Assembly (NCBI RefSeq): GCF_032854445.1
Contig: NC_088300.1
Coordinates: 68,548,984-68,612,983 of the forward strand
Source of the DNA: Liolophura sinensis
Lineage: Eukaryota; Mollusca; Polyplacophora; Chitonida; Chitonidae
DNA: 64,000 nucleotides
Direction of reading: 5' to 3'
This document shows, in pieces, positions 1 through 11,589 of the stretch (its first letter is position 1; each line of letters opens with the position of its first letter). Position numbers and translations under genes: made by a program. Under the pieces are notes generated by a model. That model did no database searches and was not told where the DNA came from. It saw nothing but the letters and a program-made list of their open reading frames with translations.

Positions 1-741
1 TATTGTTTATCTGCTTACATTTGCATTTCCACAGTGGTATAATATACGCTATAGATGTCATAGTTTCAAAGAAATTTAAAAGAATCATAGCGGAAAAGTT
101 CCGAGATTTTTTTAACGATTTTTTGGCATCTTTTTGGATTATCAGTTGTATATTCCATCTAAACTTTTATTATTTTGCGAAGCGTACAAATCCCGTTAAG
201 ATAGTATTCGTAGTCTGTTTCTTAAATCACAGCGAAAGTTTTTATTCATAATAGATTTGTTCTTCTTTAAGTAGTGAACTGTGCCAAAATAATTTTAAAA
301 AACAAACACACAAACAAACAAACTTACGATTTCCTTCGTCTTTAGATTGTATGAATATGTCCAGAAGCGTATTAAGTGAGGTCATCTGTAATCGTTTGTA
401 TAGCAAACCCAGTCGATTTACTAGGCGATCTGTGCAACAAAAATGTCAGTTTGTCACATCGTATATCAAGGATTATTACTCTTAAATGATCTGATAATAA
501 TACTAAAGATGATGTCTTAATATTAAAAGATGTGCATTGTATTTTTCTAATACTGTAACGTACAACGTTATCCAAATGTCCCCACTGTCTATCTTTGCAT
601 TATTTCGCAATTATTGCATAACTGTCTTTTTCACTATCAATTAGTCCTTGTAGTTGTAGAAGGGGCAGTTGTCTTCCGAGGTAATCTCCCTTACATTTTT
701 ACCTCGCTATTTTACTGAAACACTGTAATTAAATACGATAC
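1..741. other. Probable intron sequence beyond exon 8
   Basis: Should be intron of the lipid transfer protein if exon 8 is spliced at 742. The next exon, which must enter in phase 1, was not found. Open frames here (for example 372-575 minus) show no family similarity. Nothing else recognised. Confidence 0.4.
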
Positions 742-934
742 CTTGGAGATGTTGTGTTGTTTCCATGGTGATGGAAGAGTCGATAAATTCGGTAAGTTTA
801 AAGCTTGCCATCCTCTTCACACGTTGAGTGGACCGTTTCTGCTTCAGTTTTAGGCTCAGTTTATACTTGGATGCACTTTTCAACACATCCCCAGCGTCAA
901 TGCCACTAGCGACATCTGGGGGGATGTCATCTGC
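742..934 (-). CDS. Lipid transfer protein exon 8
   Basis: Acceptor ATTTACAG, putative donor GTATCG. Encodes an acidic linker (ADDIPPDVASGIDAG) and a basic strand region (SKYKLSLKLKQKRSTQRVKR). If the weak donor is not used, the frame stays open to a TAG at 707. No further exon could be recognised between 741 and 1. Confidence 0.7.
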
Positions 935-3900
935 CTGTAAATATATAATTCTAATATTGTGTCGTTGTAGTACTTTATTAAAAGGAAACAAATTCTATAG
1001 ACTATAAAAGACGATAGCACAGACAGCAAAAACCATCGCAGTGACGACAGTGTGATAGTCGGCACATCGTCTCTTGTACGACAGGGATGTTAGTTGCAAT
1101 CCAGCAGACTTCATAAGTCCAGGATCACTGAAAATGATATTTCGTGATCACATCCAGAGTCCAATAAGATTTTGTCTAGGCTTTGTGAGAGTGGACCCAG
1201 TATCGTTTCACTATATTTTATCATAGATGATTTGAGATGTGCATTACGATGGCGGTCCTCTTAATAGACGGAGTAACCAGCGTTAACCTTGACGAGTTAC
1301 TCACGAACCTTCCCAAAAGTGATCTACAGATATGCACACTATACTGGTGGCAGATAAGTAGTCTTCAACAACCGCATATCAGTCCTCGACTGCACCTTTT
1401 AACCATACTTTGACCTGAGGAACAGTAACACATGGAAGCTAGAACTTCAACTGACCTTTTGAATAAATACATGTCAATCATTTGAAACGTGCCACAGACT
1501 TCCTTTAACCTACCCCCGTTTCCGGTTGACTGGATGCCTCTCCCTCAACGGACGTAATGTCGCCATGGGTGACCGTTGTCCGGCCTTTAACATGGACGTT
1601 AGCTGGTTGTAAACCGACTGGAGAGTCTACGTCATCTTTGGTGTTGAACTCTTTGTCTATCACAGTTTCATCGCCAGATGTCGATGTGCTGCGATTAAAG
1701 AGTGATGCTCATTAAGTCATTTTCCAGCGATACATTACACAAGTAATAGTGTTTGTAAAGTGTTGCATAAAGTCTACATGTATGTCTGTCATTTATCGTG
1801 TGTCCTATTGTCCAGTGTCAGGTTGATTTGGACAGTTGTGAATGGCAAATATATTACACGATTTCATATTGGACAAGATGCTGTCAATGTCACATACAAT
1901 TCAGAATATTAAAGTACGATGTGCCAATCAACATCAGTGTACAGAGTGTCACTGTCAACACCAATCAACAGTGTTATTGAAAGTCAACCAACAGTGTGTT
2001 AACAAACACTGTCTGTTAACATCCACATAGACTGTGTCACTGTCAACATCTGTATACAAGTTTTTTTCTCAGCATGATGCAGTCCGCTGTAGTGTATAAA
2101 GAGAAGTATTCTTGAGTATTGCGTAAATAAGTAAGTAAAACTGCGTTTTGTCGAACTAAATCTGAAACATTCTTAAGTATGGCGTTAAGTAACAATCAAG
2201 TAACTCCATATGCATGATGTTCAAAACCTGAGACTATACCATGGCTTCACGAGTCTGCTTCATGTCCAAACCAGAGCTGGTAAGGTGGCTTTACATTTAC
2301 CAGTCTCAGATCACTTACTTGTAACGGACTTTGTGTCTTCCAATTGCATCAACTTCCTCCTCTTCAGCGTTTGCGTTTATCTGGGTTTGTAAAGCAGAAA
2401 TGATACCTCTCTTCATCTTCACGACATCAACATTTTCTGGAAAAGAATATCAATGCGCATGTTTATCTGACATCTGCAAAAATACTTCTCTCCGCATTCA
2501 AGAATACTTCTCTTTATACACTACAGCGGACTGCATCATGCTGAGAAAAAAACTTGTATACAGATGTTGACAGTGACACAGTCTATGTGGATGTTAACAG
2601 ACAGTGTTTGTTAACACACTGTTGGTTGACTTTCAATAACACTGTTGATTGGTGTTGACAGTGACACTCTGTACACTGATGTTGATTGGCACATCGTACT
2701 TTAATATTCTGAATTGTATGTGACATTGACAGCATCTTGTCCAATATGAAATCGTGTAATATATTTGCCATTCACAACTGTCCAAATCAACCTGACACTG
2801 GACAATAGGACACACGATAAATGACAGAGCATTTATCAAGCATCACATCCAATTGCCAGAATACAGCATTGTAACTAACAAATTGTGTTTTATCCCGATC
2901 AGACTATGAAAGCACATAAAAACATTTGCATTAGAGAGAAGCTTCGGTGCAAAGTGTGAGAATGATCATGCGGCTATTAACTGAATATTTGAAAAATCCC
3001 ACCCCCCACCACCCGGAAAAAGACCACACCCAGAATGCAAATGTCTTGAGATGATATGATGTGATACGATAATGTGTGAGTTTGGCAATTCGTATATTTG
3101 TATCATCATATGCCTAACACACTCTATCAGATTTATTTAAATCAGCAGACGACAAACTCACCCAGATCTTTCTCCATAAACTGTATACGGAGGATTTTGC
3201 CTGAGGATGTCTGGGTAAAGACGACAGGTAAGCTGAACAGTCCGTTGTCAAGGACGACACGCGTTCCAGCATTGTCATGTGAACCAGTGTCCCTCTCACT
3301 ATCCTCCTCTGAAGGATTGTCAAGCGCGCATATCGAGTTCGCGTTCTGTAAGAAGTGGTAAGGATAGGAACTCCAGAGAATAGTCTGTTCTGTGGGTTAG
3401 TTTATAAGAGCTAACACATGATATGTATACATGTGGTCAAACAATGAAAGAGATCTATTTTTTTTAAAATGACGTGGATGACAACTTCTTATTTTGTCAT
3501 TTTTGCCCCGCAAACTATGCTGATTTAATTTTTTAGAATATTTTCGACCTAGTTAAATGCATTTGAAACTTTAGATTCTGCTGTAGGCCTTTCTGATCAT
3601 CACAATGTCACTGTTTTTTTTATTGTAGCGCTTGTAATGAAAAAAGGTATCGTCCACAAGCAGTGATATGTTTTATACAGTCTGGAACCAGCTTTTTACC
3701 ACTTGACACATTCATAGATTGCTATATTTTAATCATTCAAAATGCATCTTTATTTAGAGCTTTGAATGCATTCAACAAATGAACCTTGAAACGAACTATT
3801 ACAAGCAAAACATATTGCTGTGACGTCACTAATACTTTCTGGGTCCCATTAGACAACCAGAGAATCCGATGTTTTAAATGCACTTTAGTCTGCAAAAAAA

Positions 3901-6553
3901 ATTCTAAAAAAAAATCGACTATTTTTATGACCAGTGTTTAATGGTCTTACATCTGATAAACACTTTATTTTGCTGTTTTCGTTAAAAGTAGGCGGGATAT
4001 GTTGACCGATCAGGTCCATTCTTGTCTACTTACCCGTGAGGTCTGACACAACTTGAGAGCATCCTGAGGCCTGCGCACAAAATAAAAACAGCGTGTGTCT
4101 CAATGTTTTAATTATCCATCAAGAAAAACACAAAAGAAATTATTTCCTCAGTCTATAAAGAGACCTATTACCGACGGCGAAAATATTGTGCTGTTGATTT
4201 AGACAGCATCTATATAAAATTGAGTCTTCCAAATGTCTACAGACATGTATCTGACTCTGAGTGACAATGGAATACTCAGTTTTATCTTCCACCATCAATT
4301 CACTCAAGTAGCTTTAGATAGAAACATGGCCGATTGACTGGGTAGCTTCCCCTTGTTGTCAAGACGACCGGTGATGTTCAGCGAACTGTGAAATGTAAGG
4401 CACGGCATTTTGTTATAAATGTGCGGCCTACCCTGTAACTTCATGTTTGCCGTACTGATAGTTGAGAATACCTTAAAACATATTATCGATAGAAAGGAAG
4501 ATCGTATTTGGTTTACTAGACTTATAATTCGCTTTCAATCTATCACACTGTTTACATTTACTTTGCTTTTGAGTAATTCTAGATCACTAAACGATTTGCT
4601 ATTAACATCACCGCTGTTTTTTTTATATCTAATTATCAAACATTTATTTGTTTACATGAAGAGTAAGAATAAAACCCTAACTGAATAAACTGACATAAGG
4701 ACGTATTCACCGGTTACGTGTGCACATTTGTCAATTCTTATATTGTCTTCGCTGTTCTGGTTTTACCCTCCATGTTGTTGTATTTTATATATTATGATGA
4801 TTGGGCATATATGACTCCTACTTAGGTGATTGTTATTGTCATTTTAAAAATATGAATGGCGCTTATCAAGATACTCTTGGCCATAATAGTGGTTAAATCT
4901 GGTACCGAAAGCCAACGTTACTCTTGTTTCCTTAAAAACTTGAAAACGCAGCTGGAATTCACCCTGCATGGACTCGAACCTTCCACCTCATTCGTGGAGT
5001 GTCGTTGGGTTTTCGCACCTGAAGCTATTTGGCATTTGACCCAGCACAAAAATAAAACTGTTATTTCGTACGTCACAAGGTCAAAATATTGCCTGACAAC
5101 GTAAATTCCGGGTGAATTATTGTAAAACAAATTTCAGCTAAAATAACGGAAAGGGAAACACCAGGATTAATCATCGAAATTTTGTCTTAAGTCTAAGATC
5201 GCTTCATGATCCCGTGGCCATGTATAGTGAGCCTATATAACGAGGTTTGTCAATATACAGCTGTACACGTGTCTGACTCACCGGATATTCGTCTCTTTCA
5301 CTTTAAGGTCAATAAAATGAGCAATAAAGTCAAAGGCCGGTTCTGCCTCTGTCGACAGGGTTGAGTCTGAAAGCATAAGTCAAAATTTTAAGAAATGAAA
5401 CAAACTTTAACAATTCCCCACACACTATTGCAAATTACGACGCTTGCGACTTTTAACGATGGTAAATTAGGAATGCCAGCGTTGTCCCATCGTCTTTGTC
5501 ATTTGCACAGGTTCCTAATTAAGTGAATAGACCATGTTAACAAAGAGTATAGGTCAAAAATTTGACCGACAAACGACATATAGAGCTTCTGATCACAGGT
5601 AAACATAATTCACCAAAGGCACACTGTATATCGCTTCTTAGAAATCTTACATATCCTCATATGAGGGGCCTTCGTGCTCGAGGGGGTTAGCACGCCAGCG
5701 CGGCGCAATGACCGAGGAGCCTCTCACCAATGCGGTCGATGTAAGTCCTGTCCTTGCTGGACTGCTCTCCAGCATGTATGTGGGAAGGTCTGACAGTAAC
5801 CTACGGATGGTTGTGGGCTTCCCCCGGGTTCTGCCCGGTTTCCTCCCACCATAATGCTATCCACTGTCGTATGAATGAAATGCTCTTGAATAAGGAGTAA
5901 AACACCAATCAAATAAAATAAACCAATAAATATGCTTATATGACGTAGAATGTTTTTAGAAAGAAGATATTGTAATACTTACTTCCGTTACAGTCGACAT
6001 CTACCGAGCAGGACACTTCAAATTTCTGCTGGACTTCACCCCACAACTTCACCTCATTCTTATATTCATAAGTGCTGGTATGTCCGTCCTACAAAATATA
6101 ATGATATTCATTAGAATATATATTTACAGAAATGCGCAGCGGCCTGTGCCAAGTTGTACGTGCCTGTTGATTTTAGATAGTTTTGATTTCCGATAAATAA
6201 TCAAATTGATAAAGATCATGGTGTCTGTTCGGATTTTCTGCACGTTAAAGATTAGGACGCCTATTCCTAGTTCATAGCCGACCAATAAACAGATATTAAA
6301 AATGATGAGGTCTAAGTGAAATCACTGTTGATTGATGACCCAATCAATAAAACAGTATAACGCCTCAACGGAGTTCATTGCCGACAGAAAAACAAATCGA
6401 AAGAAAAAAACAAATAGTAATCATTGCCGATCCATGACTACATTGGTGTAAATCAGGACGCTTTAAAAATATACATACGTGACATATCAGCTGAGCAGAA
6501 TTGCAGGAAAATAGCAAGCCGCAGAGCAGCAGGCTCCACCAACGCCACATCAT
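742..6553 (-). CDS. Large lipid transfer protein (vitellogenin/apolipophorin/MTP superfamily), 5' part, 8 exons
   Basis: Eight exons join in frame on the minus strand: 6553-6479, 6088-5983, 5366-5282, 4070-4034, 3345-3162, 2436-2319, 1688-1514 and 934-742 (about 324 codons). All junctions are AG/GT and all phases agree. Residues 1-21 form a signal peptide (MMWRWWSLLLCGLLFSCNS, cleavage near SA-Q). The rest resembles the N-terminal lipid-binding beta-barrel of large lipid transfer proteins: YEYKNEV near the start, then FTQTSSGKI and KMKRGIISALQTQI, the counterpart of the NIKRGL-SLFQTQL stretch in vertebrate MTP. These proteins load or carry lipid in the ER lumen or in secreted lipoproteins. 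The Cys usual in the G-x-C-x-x-x-Y segment is His here (GRHKVRY). MTP-like is my first choice, apolipophorin or vitellogenin possible; the discriminating C-terminal domains are left of the window. An in-frame ATG at 6631 would add 26 residues before the signal peptide and is less likely. Confidence 0.82.
997..1062 (+). repeat. Copy of the 350-400 bp dispersed repeat (fragment)
   Basis: CGATAGCACAGACAGCA...GCAGTGACGACAGTGTGATAG matches the start of the units at 23.7 and 24.06 kb. In the intron between exons 7 and 8. Confidence 0.55.
1514..1688 (-). CDS. Lipid transfer protein exon 7
   Basis: Acceptor TAATCGCAG, donor GTAGGT. Encodes TSTSGDETVIDKEFNTKDDV, then VHVKGRTTVTHGDITSVEGE. Its one-base start completes the Asn codon left open by exon 6; it ends in phase 0. 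Confidence 0.72.
1785..2115. repeat. Left arm of 331-bp inverted repeat
   Basis: Reverse-complement match to 2498-2828. Both arms have the same length, and the sequence read in two frames gives identical translations, so the arms look identical. Lies in the lipid transfer protein intron between exons 6 and 7. Confidence 0.95.
2319..2436 (-). CDS. Lipid transfer protein exon 6, inside a hairpin loop
   Basis: Acceptor TTTTCCAG, donor GTAAGT. Encodes ENVDVVKMKRGIISALQTQI, a glutamate-rich turn and GRHKVRYN. This is the most recognisable piece of the family signature. It lies in the 382-bp spacer between the two arms of a 331-bp inverted repeat. Confidence 0.85.
2498..2828. repeat. Right arm of 331-bp inverted repeat
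   Basis: Partner of 1785-2115, in the intron between exons 5 and 6, beginning only 61 bases from exon 6. Outside both arms the similarity stops abruptly. No clear target-site duplication was seen. Confidence 0.95.
3162..3345 (-). CDS. Lipid transfer protein exon 5
   Basis: Acceptor TTCTTACAG, donor GTGAGT. A hydrophilic, acidic linker (PSEEDSERDTGSHD) precedes the conserved strands VVLDNGLFSLPVVFTQTSSG and KILRIQFMEKDL. The last stretch leads directly into the KRGI segment of exon 6. Confidence 0.82.
4034..4070 (-). CDS. Lipid transfer protein exon 4 (37 nt microexon)
   Basis: Acceptor GTGCGCAG, donor GTAAGT. Encodes (R)PQDALKLCQTSR. Thirty-seven bases are needed to bring phase 2 to phase 0, which supports a real exon, but similarity alone would not identify it. 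Confidence 0.65.
4675..4780 (-). repeat. Copy of the 350-400 bp dispersed repeat (fragment)
   Basis: Carries the reverse complement of the family core ACACGTAACCGGTGAAT followed by the CTTATGTCA segment, as in the copies near 24.1 and 33.2 kb. It lies in the lipid transfer protein intron between exons 3 and 4. Confidence 0.6.
5282..5366 (-). CDS. Lipid transfer protein exon 3
   Basis: Acceptor GCTTTCAG, donor GTGAGT. Encodes STLSTEAEPAFDFIAHFIDL then KVKETNI. Enters in phase 1 and leaves in phase 2, matching both neighbours. Confidence 0.75.
5665..5931 (+). mobile_element. tRNA-derived SINE, nearly full length
   Basis: Starts with a tRNA-like head (GGGGCCTTCGTGCTCGAGG, degenerate box A) and runs through CACCAATGCGGTCG, the central GGGAAGGTCTGACAG and CCCGGTTTCCTCCCACCAT segments to the tail AAACACCAATCAAATAAAAT. 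Orientation is set by the tail. It is diverged from the 48.2 and 55.2 kb copies, so it is an older insertion. Located in the lipid transfer protein intron between exons 2 and 3. Confidence 0.85.
5983..6088 (-). CDS. Lipid transfer protein exon 2
   Basis: Acceptor TTTTGTAG, donor GTAAGT. Encodes DGHTSTYEYKNEVKLWGEVQ and a following stretch with two Cys (SCSVDVDC). This is the first strand region of the lipid-transfer N-terminal barrel. Ends in phase 1. Confidence 0.8.
6479..6553 (-). CDS. Lipid transfer protein exon 1: signal peptide
   Basis: Twenty-five codons from ATG at 6553 to the donor GTATGT just below 6479, phase 0. The W-rich start, run of Leu and SCNSA end are typical of a secretory signal peptide. 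Two ATGs are adjacent; the first is used here. Confidence 0.8.
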
Positions 6554-6609
6554 CTTTACCCCTACGGTTAGGGCTTTGGGTCTCAGCGGGGTAACATCAC
6601 TAACACTTA

Positions 6610-6617
6610 TATTTATA
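6610..6617 (-). promoter_or_regulatory. TATA-like box upstream of the lipid transfer protein
   Basis: TATAAATA on the minus strand, 57-64 bases before the chosen ATG. With a start site about 30 bases downstream it would leave a short 5' UTR, which would also exclude the upstream in-frame ATG at 6631. Such a motif is common by chance in AT-rich DNA. Confidence 0.3.
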
Positions 6618-7786
6618 CAGTTACATGTCATCTTCCTGTACGAGTCTCAACCAATCAAAAAATCTGCAGGCAATCAATTTTCAAAGAAACATGCCAAATT
6701 TTAAACGAAAAGCATCACACAAGTATACATCCAGTAATAATTGGTTTTTAGGTTTACCTACGCAATACAGTTCTTAGAACACAGCAATTAAAATTTCAGG
6801 TTAATTAAAACAGCTGAATACCTGTTTGTATTGCCAGAGGAGAGTTTGAATTTACAGAAAAACAAGGTCGCATGAAATCAGGCATATCTGTCTTTCATTA
6901 CACTTATAGTACACTGATTTTTCACTAACTACAGACCTCAAGAAAGACATTCCTTGAGAGCTTTCACTGTTTGACGCCTATAAATTTCTGAGGTTCATAT
7001 TTTGAGACGTGATGACGGATATTTGATGCTGTTTATTTTTTAATCTAGCATTAAAAATTATATGCATACACGACATACAAACTGGACAGAGGTTGATATG
7101 AAGTCCCTTTGATTCTTAGTTCGATTTACTTCAGACATGTTGTCAGATATTTTTACGCAGTTATGTTTTGAATCGAACATTGTATTGGTGTAGATATCGT
7201 CTTTTTTGAATAGTTACTTCCATATCTGAGACATTATGTATTATGTATCAAATATTTGGACTGATATTAATAATTGTCCTTTCCTTTCATGTATCCATAG
7301 TTGAAACGTGTTCTGGTATCTTTCAAGCGGGACTGATTGTTTGGATTAATATTGCTATGTGACCTCGCAAGACAGAGATCGGTCAGTGGGCTGTGAGATG
7401 GACGCGGACGTGTTGCCTCATATCTGGTTAATAACAAGTCAGTCTGGGCTGCTTCGTCTGACTTCAGTAAGATTTGGTATGGAGATGCAGTAAACCTACA
7501 ACCTCTCTGCTTTTTTCAAGACTTTTCTTAGCCAGCTAAACGCAGCATTCCTGACTACTTAAGACCTTATATTATTTATTTATTTATTATCAAATACTCT
7601 TATATTTTTGAAATCCGTATTAACCTTACATAAACTCCTGAACGGGATAAAACAAGCCTTCTGGGGTTTCTGTTTCCGCCAGGGAGGCCACATCGCTATA
7701 ACTTATATACTTTCTGTAGTTGTCTTTCCTTTGTTTGTGTATACACCTGATGCAAAATGATTTCATGTGTTCTGCTGCATTTTGAA

Positions 7787-7857
7787 CTGGACTTGAACTC
7801 ACAGCGACCACATTGGTGAGAGGCTCCTAACCACGCTAGCGCGCTAACCAACTGAGG
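7787..7857 (-). mobile_element. SINE head fragment (tRNA-like part only)
   Basis: Antisense: GGACTTGAACTCACAGCGAC (box B side), TTGGTGAGAGGCTCCT, then GCGCGCTAACCAACTGAGG (box A side). The body and tail are missing. Read alone it could be taken for a tRNA gene, but it cannot form a full cloverleaf. Confidence 0.75.
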
Positions 7858-9499
7858 AAAAGTAATTGAAACGGATTTGATATCTGTACTGCATTATGTT
7901 ATTGGGTGGGCTTTGATGCCCAGTATTGCAAAAATAATGATGTCTGATGTACAGAACGAAAACTGCCATGTAGGGGTACGCGAGCCATTTAGCGATGAGG
8001 CGTCATTCTCTTGTAATAAACTCGAAGGCTGCGTATGACAACCAGCGGAAGAATGTAATTGTACAGTACTCACCTAAAAGAGAACATAAACTCTTTTGTG
8101 AAGTGAAACTTTACTGAATCGGATGGAACCTTTTTCAGTAAAAGTTTACGGCAAAATTAACAGTGTACAATAAATGGGTCAAAATTTCAACCTCTAGTAC
8201 CAAAAGCCAAGTATTGCGACAAGGCCTGAAATGGTTTTGTGGAATAGGCTCCACGTGTGCAGAATAGGTTACTCTCCATTTAAATATAATCCTGTCCTGG
8301 ATGAGGGCATTGTATGTTTGTTGGGGTTTGCGGTATTACCGTCCCTCGTGCCGTGCCAGTCCCTCGATGGGACAGAAAAACACCAAACCCGTATGGGCGT
8401 CAACGAATCTGGCTTTTTCAGATTATTCTAAAATAAAATTACAAGAAAACAGAAAAAAATTAAAATCTTCCGAAGGATACACTCTGAAACTGCCTTGGAG
8501 CAAGTGAACCGTGCATTGTAAGGCGAGTAACCCCAATACCGGCTACCCGCTGTTGTAGCCTGTAGGTGTGTTCCATGTGGTCCCTAACAAGGCACGTGCA
8601 TTGACACGTGATCGAGGGTATTGACATTGCCAGTGTTTAGCGGGGCTCATGCACGGTTGATTCTATATTTTAATTGCACGGCATCGTTACTGGCGTTGGC
8701 ATAATTGAGCTTTGGCCGGTGAAAGGGCTCATTTCGAACCCCGACTTCGTGTTTTCGCGGATTAAAGCAGTATGTAATGCATTTCGGTACAACATCGAAG
8801 CTGCTATGGTTAAAACGAGTACACTCTGTGCAAAGCGAATAATTTATTTCGTTCAATTACTTCCAGTTTCGGAGTCTTTCATGAACGTTGTTTTCTCTGA
8901 ATAACTTTTAATGTTTACAGAGAAAGTACCTTAGAAAATCGTCGCAACAAGGAAATAAAAAAGTAACTATAGTTCTCCCTGTTGACCCTCAAGAAAAAAC
9001 AAACCAAGCGTGCACACTCGAGCACGCGCTGACCTTCCTCAACATGATTCGCATTTACATAAAGAGTATCTCTTTTTCGGGGAAGGATTGAGGGGCATGA
9101 CAGTTCTAAAAATCTCTACTAAGAGTTATTCACCCAACAAAGTTGGGTTAGATGAAGTGATATTAAATGTTTTTTCTTGTTTTCATTAACCGTTGTGTTC
9201 GTTATTGCATGAATTTATATTTAAATGAATTCTGTGTCCGGTTTCAACAGTTCACATTCTCGAAAATGCAACATGAATGACCCGACCCAGGGTTAAACTA
9301 AGTACCTCCCGTTTGAAAGGCTGTTGCTCATTCCGTTGAATAATTTCACTTATATAAGAAACAACTCTTTGCAAGCTTTGTGAGCTGAGTGACGAAGATG
9401 TGAAAGAAACTTTACCTCTCTGATTAAGGTTACACGGTTACATTCATGTTCCATTCTATTTATACATGTCGTAAATTTGACCTCAAAAATGTATATGCC

Positions 9500-9720
9500 C
9501 TAACCTATCAGTGGTACAATTCCACACCTCCACATGCAGCATGCACTTTTTTTACAACATGTCAAAAAATCAACCTAAAATGGCCACCTTTCGTGAGCTG
9601 TGGCTGCTGGAAGTGGTCATAGCATTTTGTTACCTTGGTAACCTCCAGGAGGTAGGTAATAACACTGAGAAAGACAGTTTTCAGTTCTATTCAAAACAGA
9701 CCAAATGGTTATAATGCAAA
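9500..9720 (+). repeat. Repeat copy related to 11590-11760
   Basis: Shares AAAAAATCAACCTA...ATG, GCTGTGGCTG and ATTTTGT segments in order with the second copy. Family not recognised. Contains the palindrome GTTACCTTGGTAAC at 9629. Confidence 0.45.
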
Positions 9721-10358
9721 AGCAAGTTAAAAAACGGCTTTACTCACAAAGGCTTTGCTTCTCACCATCATTATACCCAACGATGACTATTTTCATGGCA
9801 TGCGTAAGGATAACTCTCTGTCTACATTTACAAACTCACACAATCAATTATTTTGGATTGCTGACCTTTTCTGTAGCATGGCAGCTAATTTATTGATATG
9901 ACAGAACGACACAAATTACTGATTCACACAGTCAATTATTTTGAATTGCTGACCTTTTCGACACTTCTGGGCCCCATCATCAACCCAGACGAATCATTCA
10001 TGCACAGTTTATTCTCTTATTCCAAGAAAAGAGCATACAAAAGACGAAGAAAGCACAATAATAATAATAATAAGCATCATTAACAAGACTTTTGGGAAAG
10101 AAATTTCACTACACACAGTACCTTTCATTACTCATTTGCAAGATTAACTTGAAAACTGTTTCAGACTTATCAGACTATGTAGCAAATCAGTTTCGCTTAA
10201 TTGCTGACATTTATTTTTATTATTATGGAAGTAAATCAATTATGACAGTTTGTTTGATGCTTGTCATGACGTGCCCTTCACACTAAAACTCTTCGATACA
10301 TTTATGCAAGATTTTGATTTTACTGCACGAAAGGCTCGCTAGTCATATACATGTATAT

Positions 10359-10460
10359 TCCCCCGGGTTTCAGCCCAGTTTCCTCCCACTATAATGATGG
10401 TAGCTATCGAATAAGTGAAATAAGTGTGTAAAACACCAATCCAATAAATAAATAAAAAAA
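10359..10460 (+). mobile_element. SINE 3' fragment
   Basis: CCCCCGGGTTTCAGCCCAGT through TTTCCTCCCACTATAATG to the tail AAACACCAATCCAATAAATA. The head is missing. Confidence 0.75.
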
Positions 10461-10740
10461 TCTGTATGTGCAAACTGGATGTTTTCTACTTTTCATTTTA
10501 ACTTGTCGATGATAAGCTGCTTCTGTAAAATTTCTCACACAAACAGACGAGGAAATAATTTCCTTATAAAAAATGATTTCCTTTGTGAAAAAAATGATTT
10601 CCCATGTGAAAAAAATGTCTACGATTACAAAACAAAGAATTTTCATCGCTAAAAAGATATTTTCTGTGCATACCGATTAAATAACTTTACTGATGTCGCA
10701 CCGTCTGCTCAATTTTACGAACTATGAACAGTTCTCACTC

Positions 10741-10991
10741 GTAATGTCCCACTTACCTACCTCCATACTGCTGACCTCATCATCATAATGCTGGCCTCCC
10801 GTCATAATGCTAGCCTCCCCTCCATAATGCTGGCCTCCCACCACAATGCTGATCTCCCCCACCATAATGATAGCCTCCCACCATAATGCTAACCTCCCCA
10901 CCATAATGCTGGCTTCCAATCATAATGCTGGGGGCTGTTATATAAGTGAAATACTCTTGAGTACGGCGTAAAACACAAATCAAATAATAAA
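10741..10991 (+). mobile_element. SINE 3' end with internal tandem expansion
   Basis: The SINE segment CCTCCCACCATAATGCTGGC, present once in other copies, is repeated about nine times between 10758 and 10940 with small changes. The normal 3' tail (AAGTGAAATACTCTTGAGTA...GCGTAAAACAC) follows. The expansion arose inside the element. Confidence 0.8.
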
Positions 10992-11589
10992 AAAAAAAGT
11001 GTTATGCTTTTTCACGTCAATATTTAGGAGTTACATCGCTTTGGATATGAACCAAAAATGAAATCGATCTACTCATAAAACATTAGTCTATCTTAAATAT
11101 CGATTTTTGTTTGGAATAACTGAAAAATTGATTCCATAAAACGTTATTTGTCCACTACATGTACTTTATGCATATATGGAACGGCGATAACGATTGGCGC
11201 ATGCCAATGCCACAGTTTTCATGTAACTTTTCGTGCTGTCAACTTGTAAACAGCTTACTGTTGTGAGTCCTTCTTTATTTATGTCCTTTATTTATGACTT
11301 TATGAAAATACAACACTGGTCTTAATACTCATATAATTCGAGTAACTAGGTAATAGCTTTCCATCTCAGCGGCACGAGTTCGGCTAGCTTACGAGCACAA
11401 GTCGTACCCATATCTCGTTAACAAGTGTAGATTGGCTTAAAATAGCTGCCAGTTCCCTAAGGACTGCAAGTTTCACCTTTTTGTTCCAGGTGGCCATAGA
11501 AATACAAGTCAGCACACAAGCAAACGTGACTGTGTTTGGTATAAAAGTATACATAAACGTTTACACGATGCTTTGCCATACTATCACAT

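Noticed and set aside
1842-2030. 62-codon open frame, repeated on the minus strand at 2583-2771
   Set aside because: The identical protein on both strands is caused by the inverted repeat; low-complexity composition and no family match.
7787-7857. tRNA gene candidate (antisense)
   Set aside because: It is the head of the SINE; the same sequence heads the full-length SINE copies, and acceptor-stem pairing is lacking.
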